Shown: piece by piece, positions 54,737-64,000 of the stretch | Layout of the letters: each line of letters begins with the position of its first letter | Position numbering within the stretch: the first letter of the stretch is position 1 | Assembly: GCF_014076415.1 (NCBI RefSeq) | Contig: NZ_CP043568.1 | Coordinates: forward strand, 2,232,001-2,296,000 | DNA from: Comamonas testosteroni | Lineage (GTDB): Bacteria; Pseudomonadota; Gammaproteobacteria; Burkholderiales; Burkholderiaceae_C | Reading direction: 5' to 3' | Length of the DNA: 64,000 nucleotides | Translations under genes and position numbers: made by a program | The notes under the pieces: model-generated | What the model was told of the DNA's origin: nothing | What the model saw: the letters and a program-made list of their open reading frames with translations, nothing else | The model's database searches: none

Positions 54737-54740
54737 CCGA

Positions 54741-55184
54741 TCAGCGCAGCACCAGCACAGGCACGGGCGAGTGCGTCAGCACATGCTGGGTTTCGCTGCC
54801 CAGCAGCAGGCGCTGCAGACCCTTGCGACCGTGCGAAGCCATGACGATCAGGTCGCAGTCGTGCTTTTTGGCCATCTCCACAATCGACTCGGCTACCAGG
54901 TCGGAGTGGGCGATTTCGGTGGTGACATTGACCTTGCGCTCATGGCCAAAGGCTTTGACGCCGTTCAGCAGGGTCTGGGCCTGATTGGTCCATTGCTCCT
55001 CAATGCGCTTGGCTTCCTTGATGTCCAGCAAGTCGCTGCCTTCCAGATAGCTGCGCGGATAGTGCGAGACAACCTTGAGCGCAATCACGCTGGCGCCGCA
55101 CAAAGCGGCCAGATCCAGGCCTGCATGCACAGCCTTGTCTGAGAGTTCGGTGCCGTCGGTAGCAATCAAAATGCGGTTGTACAT
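54741..55184 (-). CDS. Universal stress protein, UspA family
   Basis: A 147-residue single-domain Usp. The start ATG 55184 has AAGGAGA 5 nt upstream. It opens MYNRILIATDGTELSDKAV, and the nucleotide-binding C-terminal motif SHG-x9-GS is intact (ASHGRKGLQRLLLGS), so it is probably the ATP-binding type. It is divergent from ccoI with an FNR-type box between, suitably placed to activate this gene when oxygen is low. Confidence 0.93.
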   Translation of the reverse strand: MYNRILIATDGTELSDKAVHAGLDLAALCGASVIALKVVSHYPRSYLEGSDLLDIKEAKRIEEQWTNQAQTLLNGVKAFGHERKVNVTTEIAHSDLVAESIVEMAKKHDCDLIVMASHGRKGLQRLLLGSETQHVLTHSPVPVLVLR

Positions 55185-55246
55185 AGCTTTCTCCTTGGGT
55201 TGCATGCGTTGTAAATACAAGCATATGTCGATTGGGCAGTTAACGG

Positions 55247-55260
55247 TTGATTAATGTCAA
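55247..55260. promoter_or_regulatory. FNR/ANR-type binding box between usp and ccoI
   Basis: TTGAT-TAAT-GTCAA matches the FNR consensus TTGAT-N4-ATCAA at 9 of 10 defined positions. On the usp strand a TATGCT -10-like element begins 22 nt past the box, the spacing of a class II (-41.5) FNR-activated promoter. The ccoI ATG lies 34 nt from the box on the other side. Confidence 0.75.
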
Positions 55261-55294
55261 GATGGGTATCATCTGGCGTAGTTACGCTTGAAAC

Positions 55295-57754
55295 ATGTCC
55301 CAACACACTACTGTCCAGCCATCCGCGGCAGAGCCTGCTGTTGCTGACACCGGTTTCCTGAACGTGTCCCAGATGCACAGTCATCTGCTGGACGATCCGC
55401 AAGAATGGAGCTCGTTTGGCCGACCCGCCGGCCAGGGCTCCAAGGCTCCAGTCTCCGAAAACACGACCGAATTCCCAGTTTGGGACTCTTTTGTGGTTTT
55501 GGAGGGCATGCACTGTGCTGCATGTGCGCTGACCATCGAGGAGGCGCTCAGAGCCGTCCCCGGAGTGCAGGCCGCCGAAGTCAGCGCCGCAACGCGCCGA
55601 GCCCGTGTCCAGTGGCGCCCGACCCAGGTGCTTCCATCGCAATGGATGGAGGCCGTCTTGCGTGCGGGCTACCGCGCCTTGCCCGCGCGCGACGCATTTG
55701 CGCGCGAGCTGCGCCAGGCCGAGACGCGCCGTGCCCTGTGGCGCTGGCTGGTGGCCGGCCTGTGCATGATGCAGGTGATGATGTATGCATGGCCTGCCTA
55801 CACGGCGCGTCCCGGCGACCTGTCGCTGGAGATGGAGACCTTGCTGCGCTGGGCATCCTGGGTGATTTCTCTGCCCGTGGTGCTGTTTTGCTGCGGCCCG
55901 TTCTTCAAGAGCGCGCTCAAGGACATCACCCAGCGCCGCGTGAGCATGGATCTGCCCGTGGCCATAGGCATGCTGATCACCTTCGTCATCAGCACGCTGG
56001 GAACTTTTGATCCTGCCGGTCCCTTTGGTCAGGAAGTCTTCTTCGACTCGCTGACCATGTTTGTCTTTTTCCTGCTCACGGGGCGCTGGCTGGAGCTGCG
56101 TCTGCGCGATCGCACGGCCGGTGCATTGGAAGCCGTGATGAACCGGCTGCCGGATTCGGTGCTGCGTCAGCAGCCCGACTCGGGCGAGTTCGAGCGTGTG
56201 GCCACGCGCCGCCTGCGTGTGGGTGATGTGGTGCGTGTGCTCGCGGGCGAGGCTTTCCCCGCTGACGGCCGGATTCTGCGCGGCACCACCCATGCCGATG
56301 AGGCTCTTCTGACTGGCGAATCCACGCCTGTTTTGCGCGCACAGGGCGATGCAGTCACCGCCGGCAGCTACAACCTTGACAGTGTTGTCGAGGTGAGAGT
56401 GGATAGCGTGGGTGAGGGCACCCGCTTTGCGCAGATCGTGAATCTGATGGAAAGCGCTTCGCTGCAAAAGCCAACACTGGCCCAGTTGGCCGACAAGGTG
56501 GCCCGGCCTTTTCTCGTCGTGGTGCTGCTGGCGGCGCTGGCTGCAGCCATCTGGTGGTGGCCCACCGACCCAGGCAAGGCCATGATGGTGGCCGTGGCCG
56601 TGCTCATCGTCACCTGCCCCTGTGCGCTTTCCCTGGCCACCCCCGTGGCCATGCTTACGGCGGCCGGCACCCTGGCGCGCAGCGGCGTGCTGGTGCGCAA
56701 TCTGCAGGGGCTGGAGGCGCTGGCCGCCGTGGATACGCTGGTGTTCGACAAGACCGGAACGCTCACGCGCGACGGCCTGGTGCTGCGCGCGCTGACGCCT
56801 GCTGAAGGTCAAAACACCGATGAGCTGCTGGCGTTGGCCGCCTTGCTGGCGCGCCAGTCCATGCATCCCGCTTCCAAGGCACTGGCCCAGGCGGCCGAGG
56901 TGGCCGAATTGCCTGCCAGCGCATGGCTGCTGGATTCCGTCCAGGAAATCGCTGGCAGCGGCCTCGATGTCTGGGTGCAGGCGCGCAGCAATACCGCCTT
57001 GCGCCGCCATCTTCGTCTGGGCTCGGCCGCGCATTGCGGCGTGCCTGAGCTGGCTCCGCATGAGCTGGGGCAGAGCGTGGTGCTGGCCGAGGAATCGCAA
57101 GGTGGCTGGCTGCCCCTGGCGCAGTTCCATCTGAGCGAGGATGTGCGCCCTGAAGCAGCCCAGGTCATTGCCGACCTGAGGCAGCAAGGCGTGACGGTGC
57201 AACTGCTCTCGGGTGACCGCTCTGCAGCGGTGCAAACTGTGGCCGCCAAGCTGGGCATCGAGCAGGCGCAGGGCGACTGCAAACCGCAGGACAAGCTGGC
57301 AGCCATGCAGGCGGCACAGGCAGCAGGGCATAAAGTTGCCATGGTGGGCGACGGCCTGAATGACGGCCCAGTTTTAGCCGGAGCGCATGTCTCTTTTGCT
57401 TTTGGTAGAGCAGTGCCGCTGGCACAATCGCGAGCAGACTTCGTGGTACTGGGAGACAGCCTGGAGTTAGTGTTGCAAAGCCTGTTGCTGGCCCGACGGA
57501 CCCTGTCCGTGGTGCGCCAGAACCTGGGCTGGGCAGCAGCCTATAACGCGATCTCTATTCCTCTGGCCCTCGTGGGCTGGATGCCTGCCTGGCTGGCAGG
57601 GCTCGGCATGGCGCTGAGCTCCTTGCTGGTCGTCGCCAACGCAGCTCGTCTTGCACGTGCGTTGCCGCTGCAGGCTGCTGATAGCAACGCGTCCGCCCCC
57701 GCGCACCTTGCGCTGCGGGGCACCGTCATGCCACTGATTCAAGGAGGCCATTGA
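55295..57754 (+). CDS. ccoI: Copper-translocating P1B-type ATPase for cbb3 oxidase assembly
   Basis: An 819-residue P-type ATPase delivering copper for CcoN maturation. An N-terminal metal-binding domain has MHCAACAL near residue 72; eight predicted helices include the metal-path CPC in IVTCPCALSLATP near residue 440; the phosphorylation site DKTGTLT is near 485 and hinge GDGLNDGP near 685. The CcoI/FixI identity rests on gene order: ccoS overlaps its stop (TGATG) and ccoN follows. The first ATG has no ribosome site; ATG 55373 is a shorter option. Confidence 0.93.
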   Translation: MSQHTTVQPSAAEPAVADTGFLNVSQMHSHLLDDPQEWSSFGRPAGQGSKAPVSENTTEFPVWDSFVVLEGMHCAACALTIEEALRAVPGVQAAEVSAATRRARVQWRPTQVLPSQWMEAVLRAGYRALPARDAFARELRQAETRRALWRWLVAGLCMMQVMMYAWPAYTARPGDLSLEMETLLRWASWVISLPVVLFCCGPFFKSALKDITQRRVSMDLPVAIGMLITFVISTLGTFDPAGPFGQEVFFDSLTMFVFFLLTGRWLELRLRDRTAGALEAVMNRLPDSVLRQQPDSGEFERVATRRLRVGDVVRVLAGEAFPADGRILRGTTHADEALLTGESTPVLRAQGDAVTAGSYNLDSVVEVRVDSVGEGTRFAQIVNLMESASLQKPTLAQLADKVARPFLVVVLLAALAAAIWWWPTDPGKAMMVAVAVLIVTCPCALSLATPVAMLTAAGTLARSGVLVRNLQGLEALAAVDTLVFDKTGTLTRDGLVLRALTPAEGQNTDELLALAALLARQSMHPASKALAQAAEVAELPASAWLLDSVQEIAGSGLDVWVQARSNTALRRHLRLGSAAHCGVPELAPHELGQSVVLAEESQGGWLPLAQFHLSEDVRPEAAQVIADLRQQGVTVQLLSGDRSAAVQTVAAKLGIEQAQGDCKPQDKLAAMQAAQAAGHKVAMVGDGLNDGPVLAGAHVSFAFGRAVPLAQSRADFVVLGDSLELVLQSLLLARRTLSVVRQNLGWAAAYNAISIPLALVGWMPAWLAGLGMALSSLLVVANAARLARALPLQAADSNASAPAHLALRGTVMPLIQGGH

Positions 57755-57891
57755 TGGACATTCTGTATGTATTGATTCCGCTGTCGGTTGTTCTGGTCAT
57801 GGCCATTGTGGCTGCCCTGTGGTGGGCCGTGTACCGGGGCCAGTTCGAGAGCGTGGAACAGGAAGGCGAGCGCATTCTTCGCGACGATTGA
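57754..57891 (+). CDS. ccoS: cbb3 oxidase maturation protein CcoS
   Basis: A 45-residue membrane protein, MDILYVLIPLSVVLVMAIVA at its start, then a Trp pair (LWWAVYRGQF) and an acidic tail VEQEGERILRDD. One transmembrane helix with this WWAV..GQFE pattern is diagnostic of CcoS, needed for cofactor insertion into the cbb3 oxidase. Its ATG overlaps the ccoI stop, so translation is coupled, and ccoN begins 63 nt after. Confidence 0.94.
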   Translation: MDILYVLIPLSVVLVMAIVAALWWAVYRGQFESVEQEGERILRDD

Positions 57892-57954
57892 TGTGGCTCA
57901 ACGAGCCCAATGAGAAACCAGTGAACACTTTGCAAGAAATCTAAGAGGTGCCCG

Positions 57955-59391
<1,437 letters not shown>

Positions 59392-59410
59392 GCATTGAGG
59401 AGCAAAAGCA

Positions 59411-60043
59411 ATGTCTGATCAAAATAACGCAGCTCCCAAGAGCTTTTCGCACGAGAAGATCGAGACCAGCAACTTTTTGCTGATCGCGCTGACGCTGTTC
59501 GTGCTGACCATTGGTGGCCTGGTGGAAATCGTGCCGCTGTTCTTCCAGAAGTCCACGACCGAAGCCGTGGCGGGTCTCAAGCCCTACACGCCGCTGCAGC
59601 TGATGGGACGCGACGTCTATCTGCGCGAGGGTTGCTACAACTGCCACTCGCAGATGATCCGTCCCTTCCGCGCCGAGACCATGCGCTACGGCCACTACTC
59701 GGTGGCGGGCGAGTTCGTGTACGACCACCCCTTCCAGTGGGGCTCCAAGCGCACCGGCCCCGACCTGCACCGTGTGGGCGGCAAGTACAGCGACGAATGG
59801 CATCGCATCCACCTGAACAACCCGCGTGATGTGGTGCCCGAGTCCAACATGCCTGCTTACTCCTGGCTGGAAGCCAACAAGGTGGATGACACGGCCGTGG
59901 CAACGCGCATGAGCGCGCTGCGCAAGGTGGGCGTGCCCTACACCGATGCGGAGATCGCTGGTGCTCAGGCCGAAGTCAAGGACAAGACCGAGATGGAGGC
60001 AGTGATTGCCTATCTGCAGGTCCTGGGTCGCGCCGTCAAGTAA
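59411..60043 (+). CDS. ccoO: cbb3-type oxidase monohaem subunit II
   Basis: A 210-residue membrane-anchored cytochrome c. One N-terminal helix ([20 protein letters not shown]), haem site [11 protein letters not shown] near residue 75, and the axial Met in [10 protein letters not shown] near residue 145. It passes electrons from CcoP to CcoN. It follows ccoN by 19 nt. Confidence 0.97.
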   Translation: MSDQNNAAPKSFSHEKIETSNFLLIALTLFVLTIGGLVEIVPLFFQKSTTEAVAGLKPYTPLQLMGRDVYLREGCYNCHSQMIRPFRAETMRYGHYSVAGEFVYDHPFQWGSKRTGPDLHRVGGKYSDEWHRIHLNNPRDVVPESNMPAYSWLEANKVDDTAVATRMSALRKVGVPYTDAEIAGAQAEVKDKTEMEAVIAYLQVLGRAVK

Positions 60044-60061
60044 CAGAGGAGGGACTGGAAA

Positions 60062-60199
60062 ATGGATATCACCACCATGCGTGTTCTGGCCACACTGGCA
60101 TCGCTGGCGTGCTTCGTGGGTATCTGGTGGTGGGCGTATGCCCGCCGCAACCAGGCCCGTTTTGACGAGGCAGCTCAGGTTCCATTCCTGGAAGACTGA
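60062..60199 (+). CDS. ccoQ: cbb3-type oxidase subunit IV
   Basis: A 45-residue single-helix protein: MDITTMRVLATLASLACFVG, then WWWAYARRNQARFDEAA and PFLED. The Trp-rich helix end, the DEAA motif and position between ccoO and ccoP identify CcoQ, which stabilises the complex. GAGGAGGG lies before the ATG. Confidence 0.93.
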   Translation: MDITTMRVLATLASLACFVGIWWWAYARRNQARFDEAAQVPFLED

Positions 60200-60226
60200 G
60201 TCTGATCACTACAACGAGAACATCCC

Positions 60227-61138
60227 ATGAGCGACTTCTTTAACAACTTCTGGTCCGTGTATATCGCGGCCGTTTCGCTGATCGGCATCCTCGGCTGCTT
60301 CTTGCTGCTGGTGCTGGTGGCGCGCCGCAAGGTCGTTCCTTCCACGGACAACACCACCGGTCACGTCTGGGACGAAGACCTGCGCGAGCTCAACAACCCC
60401 ATGCCCAAGTGGTGGATGGGGCTGTTCGTGATCACCGTGGTCTTCAGCCTGGCCTATCTGGTGGCCTATCCAGGTCTGGGTTCCTTCAAGGGCGAGCTGG
60501 ACTGGACCCAGTATGGTGCCTATGACAAGGAAATGGAGAAGGCCCGTGTCGACCTGGAGCCCATGTACGCCAAGTTCGTCAGCATGCCCACCGAAGAAAT
60601 GGCCAAGGACCCCCAGGCCATGGCCATCGGCGAGCGTCTGTTCATGAACAACTGCGCGCAATGCCACGGCTCCGATGCGCGCGGCAGCAAGAGCTTCCCC
60701 AATCTGGGCGACGGTGACTGGCTGCATGGCGGCACGCCCGACAAGATCAAGGAAACCATCACCAACGGCCGCATCGGCGTGATGCCTCCCATGGCGGCAG
60801 CCGTGGGCTCGGCGGAAGATGTGCGCAATGTGGCGCACTATGTGCTGAGCCTGTCGGGCAGCCCCCACGATGCCGTCAAGGCTTCGCAGGGCAAGTCCAA
60901 GTTCGTGGCCTGCGCGGCTTGCCACGGCATGGACGGCAAGGGTAACCAGGCGCTTGGCGCACCCAACCTGACCGATGACATCTGGCTGCATGGCTGGGGC
61001 GAGTCCGTCATTGTCGACATGGTCAACCATGGCAAGATGAACGAGATGCCTGCTCAGAAGGACAAGCTGACCGAGGCGCAGATCGCGGTGCTGGCTTCCT
61101 ATGTCTGGGGGCTGTCCAACGCAAGCGCCCGGAAGTAA
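60227..61138 (+). CDS. ccoP: cbb3-type oxidase dihaem subunit III
   Basis: A 303-residue membrane-bound dihaem cytochrome c. Two hydrophobic segments precede the haem domains (residues 10-31 and about 65-85, around WWMGLFVITVVFSLAYL). Haem sites are CAQCHGSD near residue 142 and CAACHGMD near 228, with axial Met candidates in IGVMPPM and MNEMPAQ. It accepts electrons from soluble cytochromes. A terminator follows, separating it from ccoG. Confidence 0.97.
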   Translation: MSDFFNNFWSVYIAAVSLIGILGCFLLLVLVARRKVVPSTDNTTGHVWDEDLRELNNPMPKWWMGLFVITVVFSLAYLVAYPGLGSFKGELDWTQYGAYDKEMEKARVDLEPMYAKFVSMPTEEMAKDPQAMAIGERLFMNNCAQCHGSDARGSKSFPNLGDGDWLHGGTPDKIKETITNGRIGVMPPMAAAVGSAEDVRNVAHYVLSLSGSPHDAVKASQGKSKFVACAACHGMDGKGNQALGAPNLTDDIWLHGWGESVIVDMVNHGKMNEMPAQKDKLTEAQIAVLASYVWGLSNASARK

Positions 61139-61150
61139 GACGGGTGATGA

Positions 61151-61176
61151 AGGCGGTGCCGAGGCACCGCCTTTTT
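61151..61176 (+). terminator. Intrinsic terminator of ccoNOQP
   Basis: A 10-bp stem AGGCGGTGCC / GGCACCGCCT with a tight GA turn and five T residues. Read-through would still supply ccoG. Confidence 0.9.
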
Positions 61177-61220
61177 CGCATTTGAATTTTCAGTAATTAC
61201 AAAAATATTAAGGAACTGCG

Positions 61221-62663
61221 ATGCCCTGCGATCCGGAGAAACCTCGCAAAGTCATTCCGATCACGGCTGAGCCTGTGGACGGCGGTCAGGAATATATGCC
61301 CATGTTCGCCTCCGAACAGAAGGTGTACTCGCGCGCCATCAGCGGCGTCTTCTCGCGCTGGCGCTGGATCATGGTGTTCCTGACCCAGATCGTCTTCTAC
61401 GGTCTGCCCTGGCTGCAGTGGGGTGAGCGCCAGATGGTGCTGTTCGACCTCGGGGCGCGGCGCTTCTATCTGTTCGGACTGGTGCTGTATCCGCAGGACT
61501 TCATCTATCTGACGGGGCTGCTGATCATCAGCGCGCTGGGGCTGTTCCTGTTTACCGCCGTGGCCGGGCGTCTGTGGTGTGGCTTCTCCTGTCCGCAGAC
61601 GGTCTACACCGAGATCTTCATGTGGATCGAGAGCAAGGTCGAAGGCGATCGCAGTGCCCGCATGCGTATCGACAAGCATGGTTGGACCTTCGAGAAAATC
61701 TGGAAGAAGTCGCTCAAGCAGTTTCTCTGGATCGTTCTGTCTCTTTGGACAGGCTTCACCTTTGTCGGCTACTTCGTGCCCATCCGTGAACTGGGTGTGG
61801 AGCTGATGGCCTTCCAGGGCGGCTGGCAGATTTTCTGGGTGGCGTTCTACGGGTTCGCAACCTACGGCAATGCCGGCTATATGCGCGAGCAGGTCTGCAA
61901 GTACATGTGCCCCTATGCACGCTTCCAGAGCGCCATGTTCGACAAGGACACCATGATCGTCAGCTACGACGCCCAGCGTGGTGAAGCGCGCGGCCCGCGC
62001 AAGAAAGACGTTGACTACAAGGCACAAGGCCTGGGGGACTGCATAGATTGCAAGCTTTGCGTTCAGGTCTGCCCTGTGGGCATCGACATCCGCAAGGGGC
62101 TGCAGTATGAGTGCATCGGCTGCGGTCTGTGCATCGATGCCTGCAACTCCGTGATGGACAAGATGGAGTATCCGCGTGGCCTGATCCGGTTGACCACTCA
62201 GAATGCCGTGGCCAAGGCCTGGAAGCAGGTGCAGGTGATTCGCCGCATTTTCCGTCCGCGCGTGCTGATCTACTCGGCCGTGCTGGTAGCCCTCAGCGCC
62301 GCCATGATCGCCAGTCTGGTGCTGCGCGAGCCGCTCAAGGTCGACGTGATTCGCGACCGTGCCGCGCTTTCGCGCATCGTGGCGGGCGGCAAGCTGGAGA
62401 ACGTCTACCGTCTGCAGATCATGAACGCCACCGAGTCCGAGCAGCGCTACCGTATCAGCGCCGAGGGCCTGGAGAATCTGGAGGTCGCATCCGATCAGGA
62501 AGTGAGCGTTGGCCCTGCAGAGACACGTGGCATTGCGGTGCGGCTGCAGATTCCGTATGGCTCAGCCACTCCCGGCTCGCACCCCGTACACTTCAATGTG
62601 GATGCAGTGACTGCCGGAGCAGGGCGTATTTCCGAAAAGACGGTGTTCCTGGTGCCGCGTTAA
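61221..62663 (+). CDS. ccoG: cbb3 oxidase accessory protein CcoG (FixG)
   Basis: A 480-residue membrane iron-sulfur protein, thought to reduce Cu(II) for oxidase assembly. Several helices in the N-terminal half include WCGFSCPQTVYTEIFMW; two ferredoxin-type cluster motifs follow, CIDCKLCVQVCPVG near residue 275 and CIGCGLCIDACN near 297; the C-terminal periplasmic immunoglobulin-like domain ends the protein. The second cluster lacks the usual Pro after the last Cys, as is common in CcoG. AAGGAAC lies upstream of the ATG. Confidence 0.95.
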   Translation: MPCDPEKPRKVIPITAEPVDGGQEYMPMFASEQKVYSRAISGVFSRWRWIMVFLTQIVFYGLPWLQWGERQMVLFDLGARRFYLFGLVLYPQDFIYLTGLLIISALGLFLFTAVAGRLWCGFSCPQTVYTEIFMWIESKVEGDRSARMRIDKHGWTFEKIWKKSLKQFLWIVLSLWTGFTFVGYFVPIRELGVELMAFQGGWQIFWVAFYGFATYGNAGYMREQVCKYMCPYARFQSAMFDKDTMIVSYDAQRGEARGPRKKDVDYKAQGLGDCIDCKLCVQVCPVGIDIRKGLQYECIGCGLCIDACNSVMDKMEYPRGLIRLTTQNAVAKAWKQVQVIRRIFRPRVLIYSAVLVALSAAMIASLVLREPLKVDVIRDRAALSRIVAGGKLENVYRLQIMNATESEQRYRISAEGLENLEVASDQEVSVGPAETRGIAVRLQIPYGSATPGSHPVHFNVDAVTAGAGRISEKTVFLVPR

Positions 62664-62789
62664 TGCCAAGTCTTGCCGGTCTTCATGAGCCATCACGGAG
62701 GCCGGACAAGGGCACCGCCAATCGGCAACAATTGATGCCACCCTGCCATGCGTGCCTGGGTGGTCAGAATTTTGGAAAGAGGTTTCATC

Positions 62790-63095
62790 ATGTTGGCAGC
62801 ACAAGCCAAGGTCTCGCAAACGGCCAAGATCATCCACCCTGAGGACGGCAAGCCCTGGTGGAAGTTTGCCCATGTCTGGCTCATCATCGCCGGCCCGGTG
62901 ATCGTGGTGATTGCCGGCTTTGTCACCGCATACATCGCAATGAGCAGGCCCGATCCCGTGATTGACCCTGACTACTACCGCCATGGCATGGAAATCAACC
63001 AGCGCCTGAGCGAAAGTGAAAAAAGCCTGGCGCCGGCAGTGACGGGGCGCAACCATGCCGCGACGCCAGCCAAGGATCATCCGCTGGATCGCTGA
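62790..63095 (+). CDS. ccoH: FixH/CcoH-like cbb3 assembly protein
   Basis: A 101-residue single-helix protein. ATG 62790 has AAGAGG 7 nt upstream, preferable to ATG 62748. PWWKFAHVWLIIAGPVIVVI forms the membrane anchor and DPDYYRHGMEINQRL is the conserved periplasmic FixH block. CcoH is required for stable cbb3 assembly in other bacteria. Its tail is short compared with alphaproteobacterial FixH. A terminator follows. Confidence 0.88.
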   Translation: MLAAQAKVSQTAKIIHPEDGKPWWKFAHVWLIIAGPVIVVIAGFVTAYIAMSRPDPVIDPDYYRHGMEINQRLSESEKSLAPAVTGRNHAATPAKDHPLDR

Positions 63096-63471
63096 CTGCG
63101 ATTTCAACGCATCATCCTCAAGGCCGCTTCCGCGGCCTTTTTTTACGCCTATGGTTGCAGACTTTTCTGGAGCACGGCCGGTCGTGGCGGAGCTCTATGT
63201 CTTGGTCGACCGCAGAGTCGGACGGTTGTCTGCAGTGCTCAAAAACCGGCAAAGGATGGCCGGGCGGGTTCAATATCAGGAGCGCATAGCGCTTTATCAA
63301 AGCTTATTTCAGATAGATATTGACCTTAAGTCAATACAAAGAATGCACTGGAAGCTCTTTAAATAATAGCGGTTCAGGGTTTCCTATCTGAGTGCATGCC
63401 CTTGGTATGGCAGGGAAGGTCATGGCAATTGTGCAAAATGGGTTCAAAACCACAGGCCAAGGAGAATCGCG
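63096..63471. other. Gene-free stretch after ccoH with a dispersed repeat
   Basis: After the ccoH terminator no gene is convincing. Around 63272-63313 there is ATATCAGGAGCGCATAGCGC followed by TATTTCAGATAGATATTGAC, a type of repeat I recall as frequent in Comamonas intergenic regions. Confidence 0.5.
63121..63144 (+). terminator. Intrinsic terminator of ccoG-ccoH
   Basis: Stem AGGCCGC / GCGGCCT with a TTCC loop and seven T residues, 26 nt after the ccoH stop. Confidence 0.92.
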
Positions 63472-63735
63472 ATGGATGCTCGACGCTGGATGTGGATTGT
63501 CTGGCCGGCTTTTCTGGCCGCGGCAATCATGGAAATGGTGGTATTTGCCTTTGTGGACCCGCTGGACATGCACTGGCTGGGCTCGCCTCTGGAATGGTCG
63601 CGCAATGCCATTTACACCCTGGCCTTTTTTGCCTTCTGGGCGGTCGCCGTGGCCAGCGGACTGATGACTGTCATGTTGGGGCGTTCGGCCAGCGATCTGA
63701 ACCAGGGCATAGTCTCGGAGCCCCTGGTCGAGTGA
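63472..63735 (+). CDS. Small inner-membrane hypothetical protein
   Basis: An 87-residue protein with two clear helices, WIVWPAFLAAAIMEMVVFAF (residues 8-27) and AIYTLAFFAFWAVAVASGLM (about 46-66), and short charged ends. AAGGAG lies 7 nt before the ATG. I do not recognise a characterised family. Its place between the cco genes and an Fnr-type regulator suggests, but does not show, a link with respiration. Confidence 0.8.
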   Translation: MDARRWMWIVWPAFLAAAIMEMVVFAFVDPLDMHWLGSPLEWSRNAIYTLAFFAFWAVAVASGLMTVMLGRSASDLNQGIVSEPLVE

Positions 63736-63873
63736 AGCGCTGCGCACAGGGCCGCAGTTTCGGGGCCGGTGGCGGCCCCGGATGGTGCTTGGTCGCTCTC
63801 TGTGCCGGCGGCCTCGGCGGCGGGAAGCTTCTGGCAGGCATTCGCTGCCATCAAAAAAGCCCGCTGTCTGAAC

Positions 63874-64000
63874 TTAGCCCTGGCATTGCTGGCTGTTGAC
63901 GATGCGCTTGAGCGCATCGGTATCCAGAATGCGCAGATGGCGCTGTCTGACTTCGATGATGCCTTCCTCGGCGAACTTGGAGAAGGTGCGGCTCACGGTC
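63874..64000 (-). CDS. C-terminal part of an Fnr/Crp-family regulator (cut by window edge)
   Basis: The reverse strand encodes about 42 C-terminal residues, TVSRTFSKFAEEGIIEVRQR followed by HLRILDTDALKRIVNSQQCQG and a TAA stop. TVSRTFSKF is the recognition helix of the Crp/Fnr helix-turn-helix and HLRILD the following wing, closely resembling Fnr proteins (ETVSR, QRHxxILD). The iron-sulfur cysteines that would prove oxygen sensing lie outside the window. Its position next to the cco genes makes it the likely regulator acting at the FNR-type box at 55247. Confidence 0.85.
   Translation of the reverse strand, partial: TVSRTFSKFAEEGIIEVRQRHLRILDTDALKRIVNSQQCQG

Noticed and set aside
54534..55142. 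Plus-strand open frame across the tandem repeats and antisense to usp
   Set aside because: The translated repeats are Arg/Gly/Pro low complexity, the unit is not a multiple of three, and the rest is antisense of the universal stress gene.
63761..63780. Hairpin CGGGGCC / GGCCCCG between the small membrane gene and the Fnr-type gene as a terminator
   Set aside because: No T-tract follows on either strand; left unassigned.

Overview
The window looks like chromosome of a Comamonas species close to C. testosteroni (Betaproteobacteria, Burkholderiales, Comamonadaceae). The GC-rich coding sequence, the near-identity of one protein to the crystallised C. testosteroni 3beta/17beta-hydroxysteroid dehydrogenase (as I recall that sequence), the Bug-type solute receptors, and the typical Comamonadaceae dispersed repeats all point this way. 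I see no insertion sequence, prophage, CRISPR array or plasmid function. Most of the window is ordinary core genome with small accessory catabolic clusters.

Layout. 1-4.1 kb: a cut-off gene, a retropepsin-like protease, yajQ, murB, a secreted hypothetical protein and phaR (PHA control). 4.2-9.2 kb: a DUF1329 protein, the steroid dehydrogenase, two glyoxalase-fold proteins and a Sel1-repeat protein. 9.3-15.9 kb: a TetR regulator divergent from a complete RND efflux operon, with palindromic operators between. 16-18 kb: two identical tRNA-Ser(GGA) genes and an nfeD-SPFH pair. 18-21.1 kb: an AdiA-like decarboxylase with a histone-H1-like tail, and a VanZ-like protein. 21.2-25.4 kb: IclR regulator divergent from HMG-CoA lyase, CoA-transferase and Bug receptor, possibly a 3-hydroxy-3-methylglutarate utilisation unit. 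25.4-28 kb: secreted ATP-dependent DNA ligase, SodC, FabI. 28.2-33.9 kb: yejABEF peptide importer. 34-36.3 kb: small basic protein, cbpA-cbpM and a thioredoxin. 36.3-44.8 kb: rimP-nusA-infB-rbfA-truB-typA, preceded by a clear promoter and an intrinsic-terminator hairpin. 45-50 kb: cytochrome c, Trp-rich small protein, ilvD, a second Bug receptor, lgt. 50-54.4 kb: malonyl-CoA decarboxylase, third Bug receptor and malonyl-CoA synthetase (malonate use). 54.5-64 kb: 14-bp tandem repeats, a universal stress protein, and the microaerobic cbb3 oxidase locus ccoI-S-N-O-Q-P-G-H, ending in the C-terminus of an Fnr-type regulator.

How it fits together. The Fnr gene at the right edge, the FNR-type box between usp and ccoI, and the cco genes form a coherent low-oxygen module. 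Three separate Bug receptors without TctA/TctB partners each sit beside CoA-linked or amino-acid genes. Several start codons were moved downstream from the longest reading frame because of Shine-Dalgarno spacing or because the 5' extension is dispersed-repeat sequence. All functions come from recognition by eye; no database search was run.
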